Source: Protula sp. h YS-2021 (taxonomy: Eukaryota; Annelida; Polychaeta; Sabellida; Serpulidae). From it: a stretch of 64,000 nt of DNA. The stretch covers positions 57,602,053 through 57,666,052 of the forward strand of contig OX457027.1 of NCBI GenBank assembly GCA_949752745.1, written 5' to 3'. Position numbers and translations under genes: made by a program. The stretch's first letter is position 1, and each line of letters opens with the position of its first letter. A model generated the notes under the pieces. The model was not told where the DNA came from and made no database searches. It saw only the letters and a list, made by a program, of their open reading frames with translations. This document shows positions 38,701 to 51,687 of this stretch, in pieces.

Positions 38701-41700
38701 CTGCATGTGTCTATACATATTGGAATGAAGCTAAATATTACATTCATTTAGATAAAGTGTTAGATAATGCAAATCAACGTTGTGAAAAATATGGTGTAGA
38801 TGCTATCACATTTGATGAATTAAGTAGTTGGTTAATGTTCATTGAAGATCAATGGACTCCAATTATTCACACCATTGTATCAATACTTGATTTGTAAGAT
38901 ATGTTGATAAAATGCAAGATGTGTTGATAAAATAAAATGTAAGATATGTTAACAAGTGTTAATCATTTAGTGTTAACATGTCGACGTGGAAAGACTACCT
39001 AACCAATATTTATTTTAAACCTGGTCAACCCGGGGCATTTGCTGGTCCATACAAACTTTATCACATATTAAGAAAACATGATCAACCAGTCACTCATTCG
39101 CAAGTGAAGAAATGGTTACAGGATCAAGATGCCTTCAGTTTACTACAACCTGTAAAATACAGGTTTAAAAGGCAACGTGTCATTACGCGTGGAATTGATG
39201 ACATGTGGGATATTGATTTAGCTGACATGGGAAACATAGCTCCATATAATGATGACACCCGTTTTTTGTTGGTTGTCATTGATGTGTTTTCCAAATATTT
39301 ATGGGTGCAACCAATGCCTAATAAATCACATACGAGTGTCATAGAAGCCTTTCAAAAGATTTTTCATGAAACACAACGAAGACCACGAACTCTAAGGTCA
39401 GACAAAGGAACTGAATTTAAAAACAGATGGGTAAAAGCTTTTATGAAGAAGGAGGGAATACATGCCTATACGACAAAGAATGAAACCAAAGCCAACTTTG
39501 CTGAGAGAGTCATTCGTACTCTAAAGGGAATGATGTATCGATATTTCCTACATAATCAAACGTATCGATATATGGACATCCTTCCAGACTTAGTGTATAA
39601 TTACAACCATAGACCACATGGCTCCCTCCCTAATAAGTATGCTCCTGCAGATATTCGTAAAGACAACGAATCGAAAGTGTGGAAGTATATGTATGTAGAC
39701 AAATTGAAATTAAAACCAAAGAAGAAAAAACCCTACAAATTTAAAATTGGTGATCAGGTTCGCATTTCTCACATGAAATATGTATTTCAACGGGATTATC
39801 ATATAAAGTGGACGCAAGAAGTGTTCATTATCACACATCGTTGTAAGAAGCAAGGAATACACTTGTATCGTGTGAAAGACTTTTTAGATGAAGATATTGA
39901 TGGACATTTTTATGAAGAAGAACTGCAGAAAGTGACAAAAGATATTGAATCAGTCTACAGAATTGAAAAGGTCTTGAAAACACGAAGAAGACGAGGTGTT
40001 AAAGAATTATTTGTGAAGTGGTTAGGTTGGCCAAAGAAGTTTAACAGTTGGGTGAAAGAAACAGATATTCGAAAATGAAGCATCCATTCACGTGTTTGGT
40101 CTCTGGACCTACAGGCAGTGGTAAAACTTCTCTAGTTAGAGAAATTCTAGAACAAAAGTTAATTAAACCCTCTCCAAAAACCATTTTATGGCTCTATGCA
40201 GCAGATCAGCCTTTATACAAGGGAATGAAGGGTGTGGAATTTTACCAAGGCATTCCAGATGACATTGAAGAGCGTTTTAACCCGAAAAAGCCAAACTTAC
40301 TCATCATTGATGACTTAATGACCAAATGTCATAGTGATGAGCGAATGACACGTCTATTTAGTGTTGGCAGCAGTCATCAAAATCTAAGCATTATTTTTAT
40401 TGTGCATAATTTATTCCATCATGGTAGAGAAATGCGAAATATTAGTTTGAATACACATTACATCATTCTGTTTAAAAATCCTAGAGACAGTCAACAAATA
40501 AGTACATTAGCGCGACAAATGTATCCTGGAAAATCTCAGTTTCTCATAGAAGCCTATCAAGATGCTACCAGCAAACCTCATGGCTATTTATTCATTGATT
40601 TGAAGCCGAAGACGAATGATCAACTACGTATTCGTACAGGCATTTTACCAAAAGATACACATTACGTCTATGTTGATAAGGTGGCGTATGAACAAGAACC
40701 AAGTCACTTAACCATTCGCAGCCAAGATGTCTAAACGTATTCAAGCGAATCAACCTTTTCTTCACTTGCTCGCACGCAGCGGGCCTAAACGACGTAAATC
40801 CTTGCTACAACAAGCTACTAAGGAGGAATTAACTAGCTTGTTTGAAATTTGTTTGAATATATTGCGAGGGCATTTACCCTTAAGCTCAAAAAGGTATAAG
40901 GTATTCAAGCGTGAACGTCATACCCTACGTACACTAGCAGATAAGAAGATATCACTTCGAAGAAAAAAGAAGTTGGTTAATCAGAAAGGAGGATTCATTG
41001 GAGCTATTGCTAAATTTGCATTACCCTTGTTAGCTCAGTTGCTGTTAAAATGAAACATACTATGAAAATGGTCCTCATTCCTGAATATGAATATAAAATG
41101 TTGTTAGAAAAGAAGGGAAAAGATGGTGAAATCAAAACGAAAGTGAATAAACTTTTACGTGGGAAACGAACTCGTGAAAAGGCAATAGAAATGTCTCAAG
41201 TTCTTGGCCGTCATTTACGAACAATTCAGTCGCAACAACAGCGACAAAAGTCTGTTACATCATCCAAAGCAGAAAAATCAGAAAAGTCTCAACAGTTTCT
41301 AAGCCATTTTCAACCTATTTATCATGTAAAACTAACACAACTTCTAGCAGAACTTAAGAAATATGGTACGAGATGGACAGATAAAAATGAACTTGTTTTA
41401 AAAACGGGTACTGTCATTACAAATTCCAACATTATTGATTTGCTGAAAGAAGCATTGGTTGCTACAAGAAGAAAAGAACAACGAGAACCACCGCATGGTT
41501 GGAAGCAGTTTATTGAGGAAATTGTAGATGCTAATATTCCAAAAACTGTTTTTGGCAAAAAGACAACTCGTGAAGATATTACAAAAGAGCAACAACAACG
41601 TCAACAAAGATTGTTTCCAGAAGGATGGGAAACTTTTTAACATGGATTAAAGAGCTATGGTGCTGTTGTTGTAAAGAAAATGGAAATAAAAATACTATTC

Positions 41701-44700
41701 CTGTAAAAATTAGGTGTGTTAGTGCTTGTTGTCAGGGAGAAGTAGTAGATACCAATTTAGATCATGTAGATAGCAATTTAGACAATAATGTAGACAGCAA
41801 TGTAGAAAGTGAGGATGAAGAGTGTCAAACATGAAGTAATGTATATACACATCTAGTCTATCTACATCACATAAACGATTTAGCTGTCATGGAGTCAACA
41901 AGTTTTTACATTACTTTACCCAGCAATGCTAGTATGAACTATTATCCCAACAACAAGACTTCGCATTATCAAATTCGTATGCCTCGAACCATCTATCTGA
42001 ACGGAAAATATGAAGTGGCATTAGCTGAAATTCAATATCCACATACATGGACAACCATGAGACATGGAATGGACTATTCTATTCAGTATCGACAACAACC
42101 ACTGAATGATATTGTTCTTGACACAATCAATATTCCTTATGGTTACTACAGATCCATACAAGAAATATGTCATGCAGTCAATGAAGAAGCAACTAATTCT
42201 ATGAAAGATGACCTTAAAGAAGGTATTCGGATAAAGTATGATAAAATTAGACGACGCGTTTTTCTATATCTAAAATACGGCTTTGAAGTGTCATTCTCCA
42301 CTGGATTAGCTGAGATTTTAGGATTTATCCCAGATCAATGGTATACTGAAACGTGTACAGCTGAATATAAAGCTGATGTGAAACAGGGGTTTTATACACT
42401 TTATGTGTATTGTAGTATTTGTGAGCCACAAGTTGTTGGTGATTATTATGTTCCTTTGCTACGTTCTGTTGCAATACAAGGACATGATGGAGACATTATC
42501 ATGAAAACTTATGGAGAACCTCATTATGTTCCTGTAAACACATCCAAATTTGACGTGATAGAAATGAATATTAAGGATGACACAGACCATAATGTTCCAT
42601 TTCAAACTGGGAAGGTGATCTGTAAACTTCATTTTCGACCAAAAGCATTATGAAAGCATACACACACAATCCATCTATTTATCGCAACCATTTTCTTCGT
42701 CAAGTGGGTGGAGAATTACCAGGATTTAAAGGAGCGCGAATACAATATGGAGATGGTATTGGTTCAATACTGGGATCATTGGCTCGAAAAGCTATTCCAC
42801 TGCTTTAGACAGGGGCTAAAATCGTTGCACCACATCTTAAAAGGGCTGCAAAAGATATCGCGAAAGATGTTACAGGTCGAGTAGCACAACGTATGTTTGG
42901 TGGTGGGTTACGAGGACAAAAGAGACCGAAACGAGCAAAACGTGTCAGAAGGCGAAAGGCAGCTAAACGGATAACATCAAAAAAACATAAGAAAGATATT
43001 TTTTAATCATGTCTTTAATTCATAATCATTCTTGTGAATGTAGCCTTTCTCCATTAGAATGGTTTCACATACCACCAACGCAAACTGCTGTAGAAAAAAG
43101 TTATAATGTAGACTATCAACCAATGACTACCATTAGAGAGGGTGCTCCAATAGAATTCTACATTCCTGCGAGTACCGAAGAATATCTAGATTTAAAGAAC
43201 AGTAAACTCCATATTGTATGTCGCATTGTAAAGGCTGATGGTACACCGTGTGGTGTAGATGATAACGTGTCATGTATCAATGATTTGTTTAATGGGTTAT
43301 GGTCCAATATTGAATTATTTCTAAATGATCGATTGGTATCACATAGTAACAATACCCATGGTTATACCAGCATCATATCTCATCTCATTCATGACTCGGA
43401 AGAAAGTCTCCATTCTGAGCGCTCTATGCGTCTCATCTATAAAGATACTGCCGGGTCAATGAATACTCATGAGGTGAAAAGACCTAATCATGAAAGATAT
43501 GTATCAGGTTTTCATGTAAATATTGAAGGTGGTGATATAGCTGAAACAGGAAATAATGGTTTACATAATCGCTATTTGTATACACGTCTAAGCCGTGAGT
43601 TTATGCTTACAGGTGGTTTAAGGGTAGATTTGTTTGAGCAGGATCGTTATCTTCCCAATGGTGTTAGTATGAAATTACGTTTACATAGACAAAAAGATGA
43701 ATATGTATTAATGGCTGCAAATAATGGTTTTAAAGTAGAAGTGAGAGAAGCGTTTTTAACCATTCGCAAAGTGAGGGTTAGTCCAGGTATTCAATTGGGA
43801 CATGCAGATGCATTGATGAAAAGTCCTGCTAAGTTTATTGTTAATAGAAAAGAATGTAAAGTTTTAGCTATTCCAACTGGATTTCAATCTTTTGTGAAAG
43901 ATAGCATCTTTTTAGGCCAATTACCAAAACGTATTGTCATTGGAATGGTTCATAATGAATCCTTTGCTGGAACGGTATTGAGAAATCCATACAATTTTGA
44001 ACATTTTAATCTTAACTTTATGCAGCTTTACTCTGATGGTGAACCAGTCCTATCCAAACCTCTCAAGCTTAATATAAATCAAGGCAAATATCTTGATGCT
44101 TTTGAAACTCTTTACAAATCTTTTGATAGATTGGATGGCGAGAAAAGTTCCATTATAAAACGGGAAGATTGGCCTAGAGGTTATTCTTTGTTTTCTTTTG
44201 ACTTAACACCTGATTATGATGGTGCTGATCATTATGCCCTTATCAAACATGGGAATTTGAGACTAGAAATGAATTTTGCTGGTGCCTTGCAAAATACAGT
44301 CAATGTTATAGTGTATGCTGAATTTGATAACATTGTTGAAATAAGTGCAAATCGTAGCATTCAATTCGACTACCAGTCATGAACACGAAGCAGATAGAAG
44401 CCATCCTATCCCATGATGCCACGACAAAAGACTTGTTTCAAGGTGTGTTTGCCATGGACCAGTTACCATCTTTACAACGCGGTGCCTATGTCATCAACAC
44501 AGACGATCATGATGAGCCAGGAGAGCATTGGGTGGCAGTATATTATGACGAAGACCCTGCAGAATATTTTGACTCTTATGGACTTTTACCTATAGACAGT
44601 CGTTTGAATAAGTTTTTAAAGTTTAATTTCATTTATAATTCAGTTCCATTACAAACACCAATATCCTCTACATGTGGATTTTATTGTATATATTATATAA

Positions 44701-47700
44701 TTCAAAGAGCTCGAGGACATAGTCCTTTTGAAATCATTGATGTATTAAGAAGAAGTGATGGTGATTTTGTTGTAAAGGATTTTGTATATAGACAGTATAA
44801 ACCATTATTTTATTGATGTTGTATTAGTTAAGTTGTATTAGTTAAGTTGTTGGTAATTGTGAATTGTATTATGAATATTGTAAATAAACAAGACAGTTTT
44901 ATACAACATTCTTTTTTATTGTGTTATACATTATTTACATTTCAACAATTATTTTACATTGAATTTTTATTTTACAAATACATTCAATACATCAATAAAC
45001 ACATGCCATTCATACCAATCTAAATTAATATATGTATCATAGACATTACATTCACGTTTGTAAATGCTATGAAAACTAGCATAACACTGTCCACTACCAA
45101 ACTTTATTATTTTAACATCTTCATGTTCAGACAGTTTCAGTTCATATCCATGATCATTCATGTCAATGTTCATCACCATAACACACATGGGATGCGTCAG
45201 TTCAATGGACTTGGTGCCTCGCATGAGTTGCACTCCTTCCTCTTTGAATTCAAGCGTTAGGTTCTTTCCAATCCAATGCTTGTAACAGAGCGTGCCATTC
45301 CACTGTGTTGAGGGTGATGTAGTCGTAGCATTTTGTAAGCTCGTCATATTGGCGAAATCGTACAAACACGTCTAAATAGTTCTCAGTCACACGCACTTCT
45401 AAATCCTCTGAGAGTTTCAGGAGAAAGCCAGGTATCCTCAGCTTCTCTAGATGGTCTTTCAACACAGATTGTTCGTCAGTTGATAGAATGATATACTTTC
45501 CAAAATGTTTTAGCACGATGTCATCATATACGTTTCTCAGATATGAGAATCCATGCGTAATGGGTTCATATTCCGATAAAAAGTCTTCCATCTCGTTCAA
45601 CAGTCAGATGAACTATGAGCTGTCTCCTTGTCTGCAAAGACGTTTTTATGCTCGCAAGATGGCGAAGAGTGGATGTTGTATCACTTCTAGGAATCGTAAG
45701 ACTGCGCGCCAGTTCTTGATATCAAAGATGATCAAATCTGTATATGGTGTATCTGGCACAACTCCCTTATAATCCTCTGGATAATCCTGTAAAAGATTTC
45801 TACAGATTTCTACACGTATGTTAGAATCATATTCAGCCACCGTCACTTCCACTTTATTTTCAAGTCTACGTTTAAACCCATGTTCAAGTGGTATGTTTTT
45901 AAAGTCTTTCCACACTTCAGGTTTAAACCGATGATAACTTGTCTGAGAACCTAGTATCACTTCATTCCTATCATTTACAGTAAGGTAAGCACCACGGTTC
46001 AGCATGAGTGCATTCATGTTTTTACCTTGTTATGAGCCGTCTTCTTGTCTGCGAAGCCTTTTATCCACTTCTTTCACCTGCTTCTTCAGCATTTTCCATT
46101 CAGGTATTGTCAGCAAAATTCCCTTTTTCGTAGGACGGTTTTTTCCAGTCCCCTCATCTCTCAGGTACTTGCGAATGTTTACCACTCCTTCATTGCTTTG
46201 TTTCATAATCTTGATATACTTTCCATTTCCTAGAGAAAGCATTCCATCCCACGACTGTGGTGTTGGTGCTGTCTCCACTTTCAATTTCTTGATGGTAGTG
46301 GTAGGATTTTTCACTTTTAAGTCTTTAACTGCATCTGCAAGAGTATCCATATCAGTTGTAGATCTCTTACGACATTCACGTTCCATGTTAACACTTCAAT
46401 GTTCACACCTCAAATAACTCTTCCGTTGGAGGACCTCCCCCCTTTTATAACATTGCTTTGTAATGTCCATGCGCTAAAGTGGAATAGCCATCACTCATCA
46501 CATATCGCTTGTCGTCATATGGGGAGAGGGCTACTTTCCTCAACTTCTCCGAGAAAAGCTGGTGACTATGACTTCGGATAATGTGTCCTGTAGCCATCGT
46601 TTGAGTTTTCTTAAACAAACTGTCTCTATACTGCACATGTTTAATGCGTCTTTGACAAGCTCGAGTGATGCCTTTAGCTGTATGTTTTTCTTTCCCACCG
46701 CACAATAAACTGTACATTTTCGGTCTGAGTCCAACAAACTCTTCAATAGGGACGCCTGCCGTCTCATCCTTCATTTTCCCAAGCACTTTTTTGTTCACGT
46801 TGGAATGTAGGAAATGATCCGGCGGATAGTCACTTGTGTCGAACAGGTCAGCATCCTGCTGCATATCGTTGTAGATATCTTCCGTTTCTATGTCGTAACA
46901 TAGACTGTCGGTGTCGCTGAACAACAACTTGGCATTGGGATACTTGACCATGATGTAGTTGTAATGAAAGTTGAACATAAGCACTTTGCTGAGGTCAAGA
47001 ATGGTGAAGCCAACTTGAATGGGTTTATCCAGAAGCAAATCCACTTTGCGTAAATGTACCGCGGTCAAATCTTCGTTGAAAATTTTGAATTTGTGGAAAG
47101 AAGGTTTGGCCACAAGTTTCTTGAACCGCTTTTCCTTGTGAACAAGTTCAACATTGATTCGCTTTCTCACATTTTCCATGGTTTTGCCAAACACCGAGTT
47201 GTTCATCAGTTTGAAGAAGTCTTTCTCAAATGGGTTCTTGGCCAATTTTCTCTTTTCCGTGTTCAAGGTAATGTATTTTGCCAACCATTTGCTCTGTTCA
47301 AACATGATGGCGCGATGAACTTTAGTGACTTTCAACCCCAGTGAGACGTACTGTTGTAAATTCCTGTAATGAAGTACATATTTCTTCTTGTCAGACAAGT
47401 TAGGAATGAGCTTTTCACTGGATTTCTCTTTCATGTTTAGATCTTTCCGCAGCTTCTGACTGTACTCTGACAATTCTTCAACTTTGACACATTTCCGTTC
47501 TGGAGCCACTGGGTAGTGATTATGATGATCATGGATTGAATTTGGATATTCTAAATCCACTTCCAAAATGAATCCAATGTCGTCATCTTCATCCACATCC
47601 ATGAAGTCGAGGGATTCTGGCTCGCTCACCCACATAAATCCTCTTTGTGGCATGCTTTGTGACATGGCCCAACCATACAAGTTGTTTGCGTCGAGGTACA

Positions 47701-50700
47701 TCAGGTAGTTGTTTGGTATCTCAGAATTGTAATCTGCTATGTAGGGGTTATTCGCTTTCGCATACTTGTGTGTGATCACGGATATTCCTCCACGTATGCC
47801 TTGCTCAACCATTTGGTACATGTCGATGTCATTGATCAATTCTAACTTCACCTTTGTCGCTTTCAACATTGCATCCCACGACAGTCCTGGTGCTGTATAG
47901 TAGTGAGCAGGATCCAATTCATACGTGTTGAGGCATACTTGACGAAAATTTTCAAACACGTCAGCCAGCAGCAACACATCTGATTTCAGGTACAAGTCAT
48001 GGTATTCACCAAATGTGGTACAGTTGAATGTATCCCACACCTTCTGCGCATGCACATAATCCTCATCGCTAATGTCCTCTTCGCTAAGTTGACTATGAAA
48101 CTTGTCCTTTGATGGTAGCTGTGTTTCAGCAAACTTGGATGGCTCGTCCACGTAATCGTAGGGGTACACGCCCTTTCTCAGCAACAAATCTTGTTGGTCA
48201 CTATCGTGAATGTGAGAGGTCATGTTGTAGAAGTTATCTTTCCCTTCTGCTGCAAGGTTGGATACCAACTTCTGTAGAGAGGTACTCATGAACTGAAAGC
48301 TGTCTGTAAATTTCAGATTGCTCATGGTGAATGCAATATATTTCTCAATGGTATTTGGAATGACTGTAATCGTTTCATCTTTGAATTTTCCAATTTCCTC
48401 CATGATCAAATGACTGTCATAGCCTCGCAAATTGTGGAAAAACACAGGAATGATAAAAGAATCTTTATCCCCTTGCTGATCCTTTCTAAGTCGGAATTGT
48501 AAGTTGCATTCATTGTGCGCTGCTCCGCGATATTTGCCATTGATATGGTCATGATCTCTCACACGATCTGCTCCTAGAGGTTCATGACAAATGTAGCAAT
48601 CAACAGCGTTCTTAAAATTCTCTTTGTCTTCGCGAGTCATCACCATTTCCTTTGGTCGCTCTAAACCACGTACAATACGATCACGTTCATTCAACATATG
48701 GTCTAAAAAGACCTTTACAGCATTGTCTCCTCGATACACGACTGGTGCACGTGTGTTGTACTGACTCACAACTACATAGGCAAAGCTGTTTGGACGATGA
48801 TGTTGATACTTGTCTCCTTCTTCATGCTTTTGCGTGAAACATTCAAAGTCTGCATAAATCACAAACGGTGCTCGCTGTTGTTTGGCTACATTCTTAAACT
48901 TAACGAATGGTTCCTTGGGAAATGATAAACGTTGCGCGCCATGCTTGCCACACACTTCACGATGCTCATCTAAAAGCTCTTGTCGCATAAACCCGTGAAG
49001 ACAGTTGAAACAATAAAAAGCTGCACCATTATGCTTTGATCGATAAGACATAAGTCTGCTGAAATTCTTGATGAGGCAGTAATGCCTTTTCTTGTCATCG
49101 CTAATCAAAAGCAAGTTGATTTCTCTCACACTGGTGTTTCGACTCAGTTGTATCGGAACAACTACATCTTGCTCATATCCAAACACGTTGATGGACATAT
49201 CATTCTCCTTTTCAAACTTTGGAATGTCCGTAATCGGTGTTGGAAATGTCATGCCCTCTGTCTTTAATTCCTTCTCAAATGGTGTGTAATGATTCACGCG
49301 ATGTGAGTTGTTCTCATGAGGGTGAAGGTAAGCTAATACAGACCATAAGAAACACTTGTTGTCATCATTGTAAATGTTTAATACACCTTTTGTATTCTTC
49401 ACTTTCTTCGGTAGTGGAATAAAACTACTCGCATCCAGTGGCGCTGACGTAGCTGTATGTACTTCAATATACAGTATGTTATCCAATACCCAGCCAGAGC
49501 CTTGTCGCTCATGTTCATCAAACTTAGTAAACAATTCTTTATAGGCGTCTGGCAAGTCCTGCTCAATATCTGCTGGGTTGTATGCTGTATATGTTGGACT
49601 GCTGATAAATGAATTATCCACTTGTTCTACCATAACACCTTCAGCATTCGCTGTCAGTTTCTTGAAACGTGCATGAACGACAATGTACCATTTCATTCCA
49701 TAGTTTAAGGTCTCCAACAAATGTGCCTTGATACGGTTCTCTTGTTGTCGCATTTCAAGCAGTAAATCCGATCCATCCTCAGACTCAAATCGTCTTTCCT
49801 GCGCGTTTTCTCCCAGACTAACCCTTCTACCTCTCCCTACTTGTCCTGTTTTTTCTTTCTTTGAAACATGTTCTTCATGAGACGCATTTTCCATCTCAGC
49901 TGGTATGCATGCATGTGCCTCATAAGTATCCATAGATGGAAATATTTTAATGCATTCACAGCAGAGGAACGGATCAGGTCTGATAACACCATCTTGTACC
50001 GTCTTTCGTCTCTTGGCTTCAATCATCTCAACAAGCTCTTCATTAGCACGTTTCATCTTAGCTTGTTTGCATGTATGTGCTACGAACAATTCCAGAGATG
50101 GAAATGTCACATTACAATCATGACAGACGACTGATGTGTCTGAATTAGATGCCATTGTTGTTGTCACGTCAATTGCTTAAACTGATATGATGAAATGTAG
50201 GTCTCACTCATCCTATTTATACCGCCTAGGCATGTATTGCAGAGACATCTAGCGGAGAGCGATGTGTTCTGACGATACCTGAAAGCATTAAGAAAAGAAA
50301 AGCATAATATGTTTTCAAAAAAAAATTAAATTTTGGATTAGAACCCTGATTTTTACCCTACTACACCATGGTAAAATGTTCAAACTTATTTTATACATCA
50401 TATTTTGTCAAAAAAACAAAATTTGTTAAAGTTGGTCTAGAACCCTCATTTTTACTCTACTACACCATTGTATAATGTTTAAACTTATTTTATACATCAT
50501 ATTTTGTCAAAAAACAAAATTTGTTAAAATTGGTCTAGAACCACCATTTTTCAACTACTATGACTTTAGAATATTCAAATAAGTAGCGTGCTAAAATGTT
50601 CAAACTTATTTTATATATCATATGGTGTTAAAAACTAAATTTGTTAAAGTTGGTCTAGAACCACCATTTTCCCACTACTATAACTTTAGAACATTCAAAT

Positions 50701-51652
50701 AAGTAGCATGCTAAAATGTTCAAACTTATTTTATATATTATATGGTGTTAAAAACTACATTTGTTAAATGTGCTTTAGAAGTGTCATTTTCCAACTACTA
50801 TAACTTAAAACATAACATTGGACTTAACGTACGGAAAATCCCATTCCTTCTCAAATTTATTGATTGTTCCCACACTCGAGCGCACTCTGAAATTATCGAT
50901 CGGTTTTCCCTCACACTCTGTACGAGTGCACTCTGAAATTATCGATCGGTTTTCCCTCACACTCTGTACGAGTGCACTCTGAAATTATTGATCGGTTTTC
51001 CACCACACTCTGTACGAGTGCACTCTGAAATTATCGATCGGTTTTCCACCACACTCTGTACGAGTGCACTCTGAAATTTCTCAGTCGGTTTTCCCCCACA
51101 CTCTGTACACATGTACTTATGCTATGTGTAGTTATTGCAATGGGGAAACCATTGAAATATGACTAATTAAATATTATCATAATAATAATAATAATAAAAA
51201 AAAAAAAAATAAAAAAAATAAAAAAAAAAAGTTACACAGTCACATAATGTCACAGAGTCACATGATGTCACAGTCACATGTTGTCACATAATGTCACAGA
51301 GTCATAAAAATGAGCAAAAACTAAAAATAACCAAAAAAAAATTTTTTTTGTCCCGGCCGGGAACCGAACCCGGGGCTCTTAGGTTGCTAGTCGTTCGCTC
51401 TAACCAGTGAGCCATTACGACTTCTCTGTTGAACGATCTGATAATGACATACATACGTTTGACTAATTATGTTCATATAGCAATTCAATAGTCATATAGC
51501 TATTTGATGTTACATAGTCACGTGATGTAACAAAGTGTCACATGATGTAACATAGTGTAACATTGTGTCACATTGTGTTACATAATGTAACATAATGTTA
51601 CCAAAAAAAAAAAAAAAAAAACATTTTACAAAGTTTTGAATTCACTTCAACT

Positions 51653-51687
<35 letters not shown>

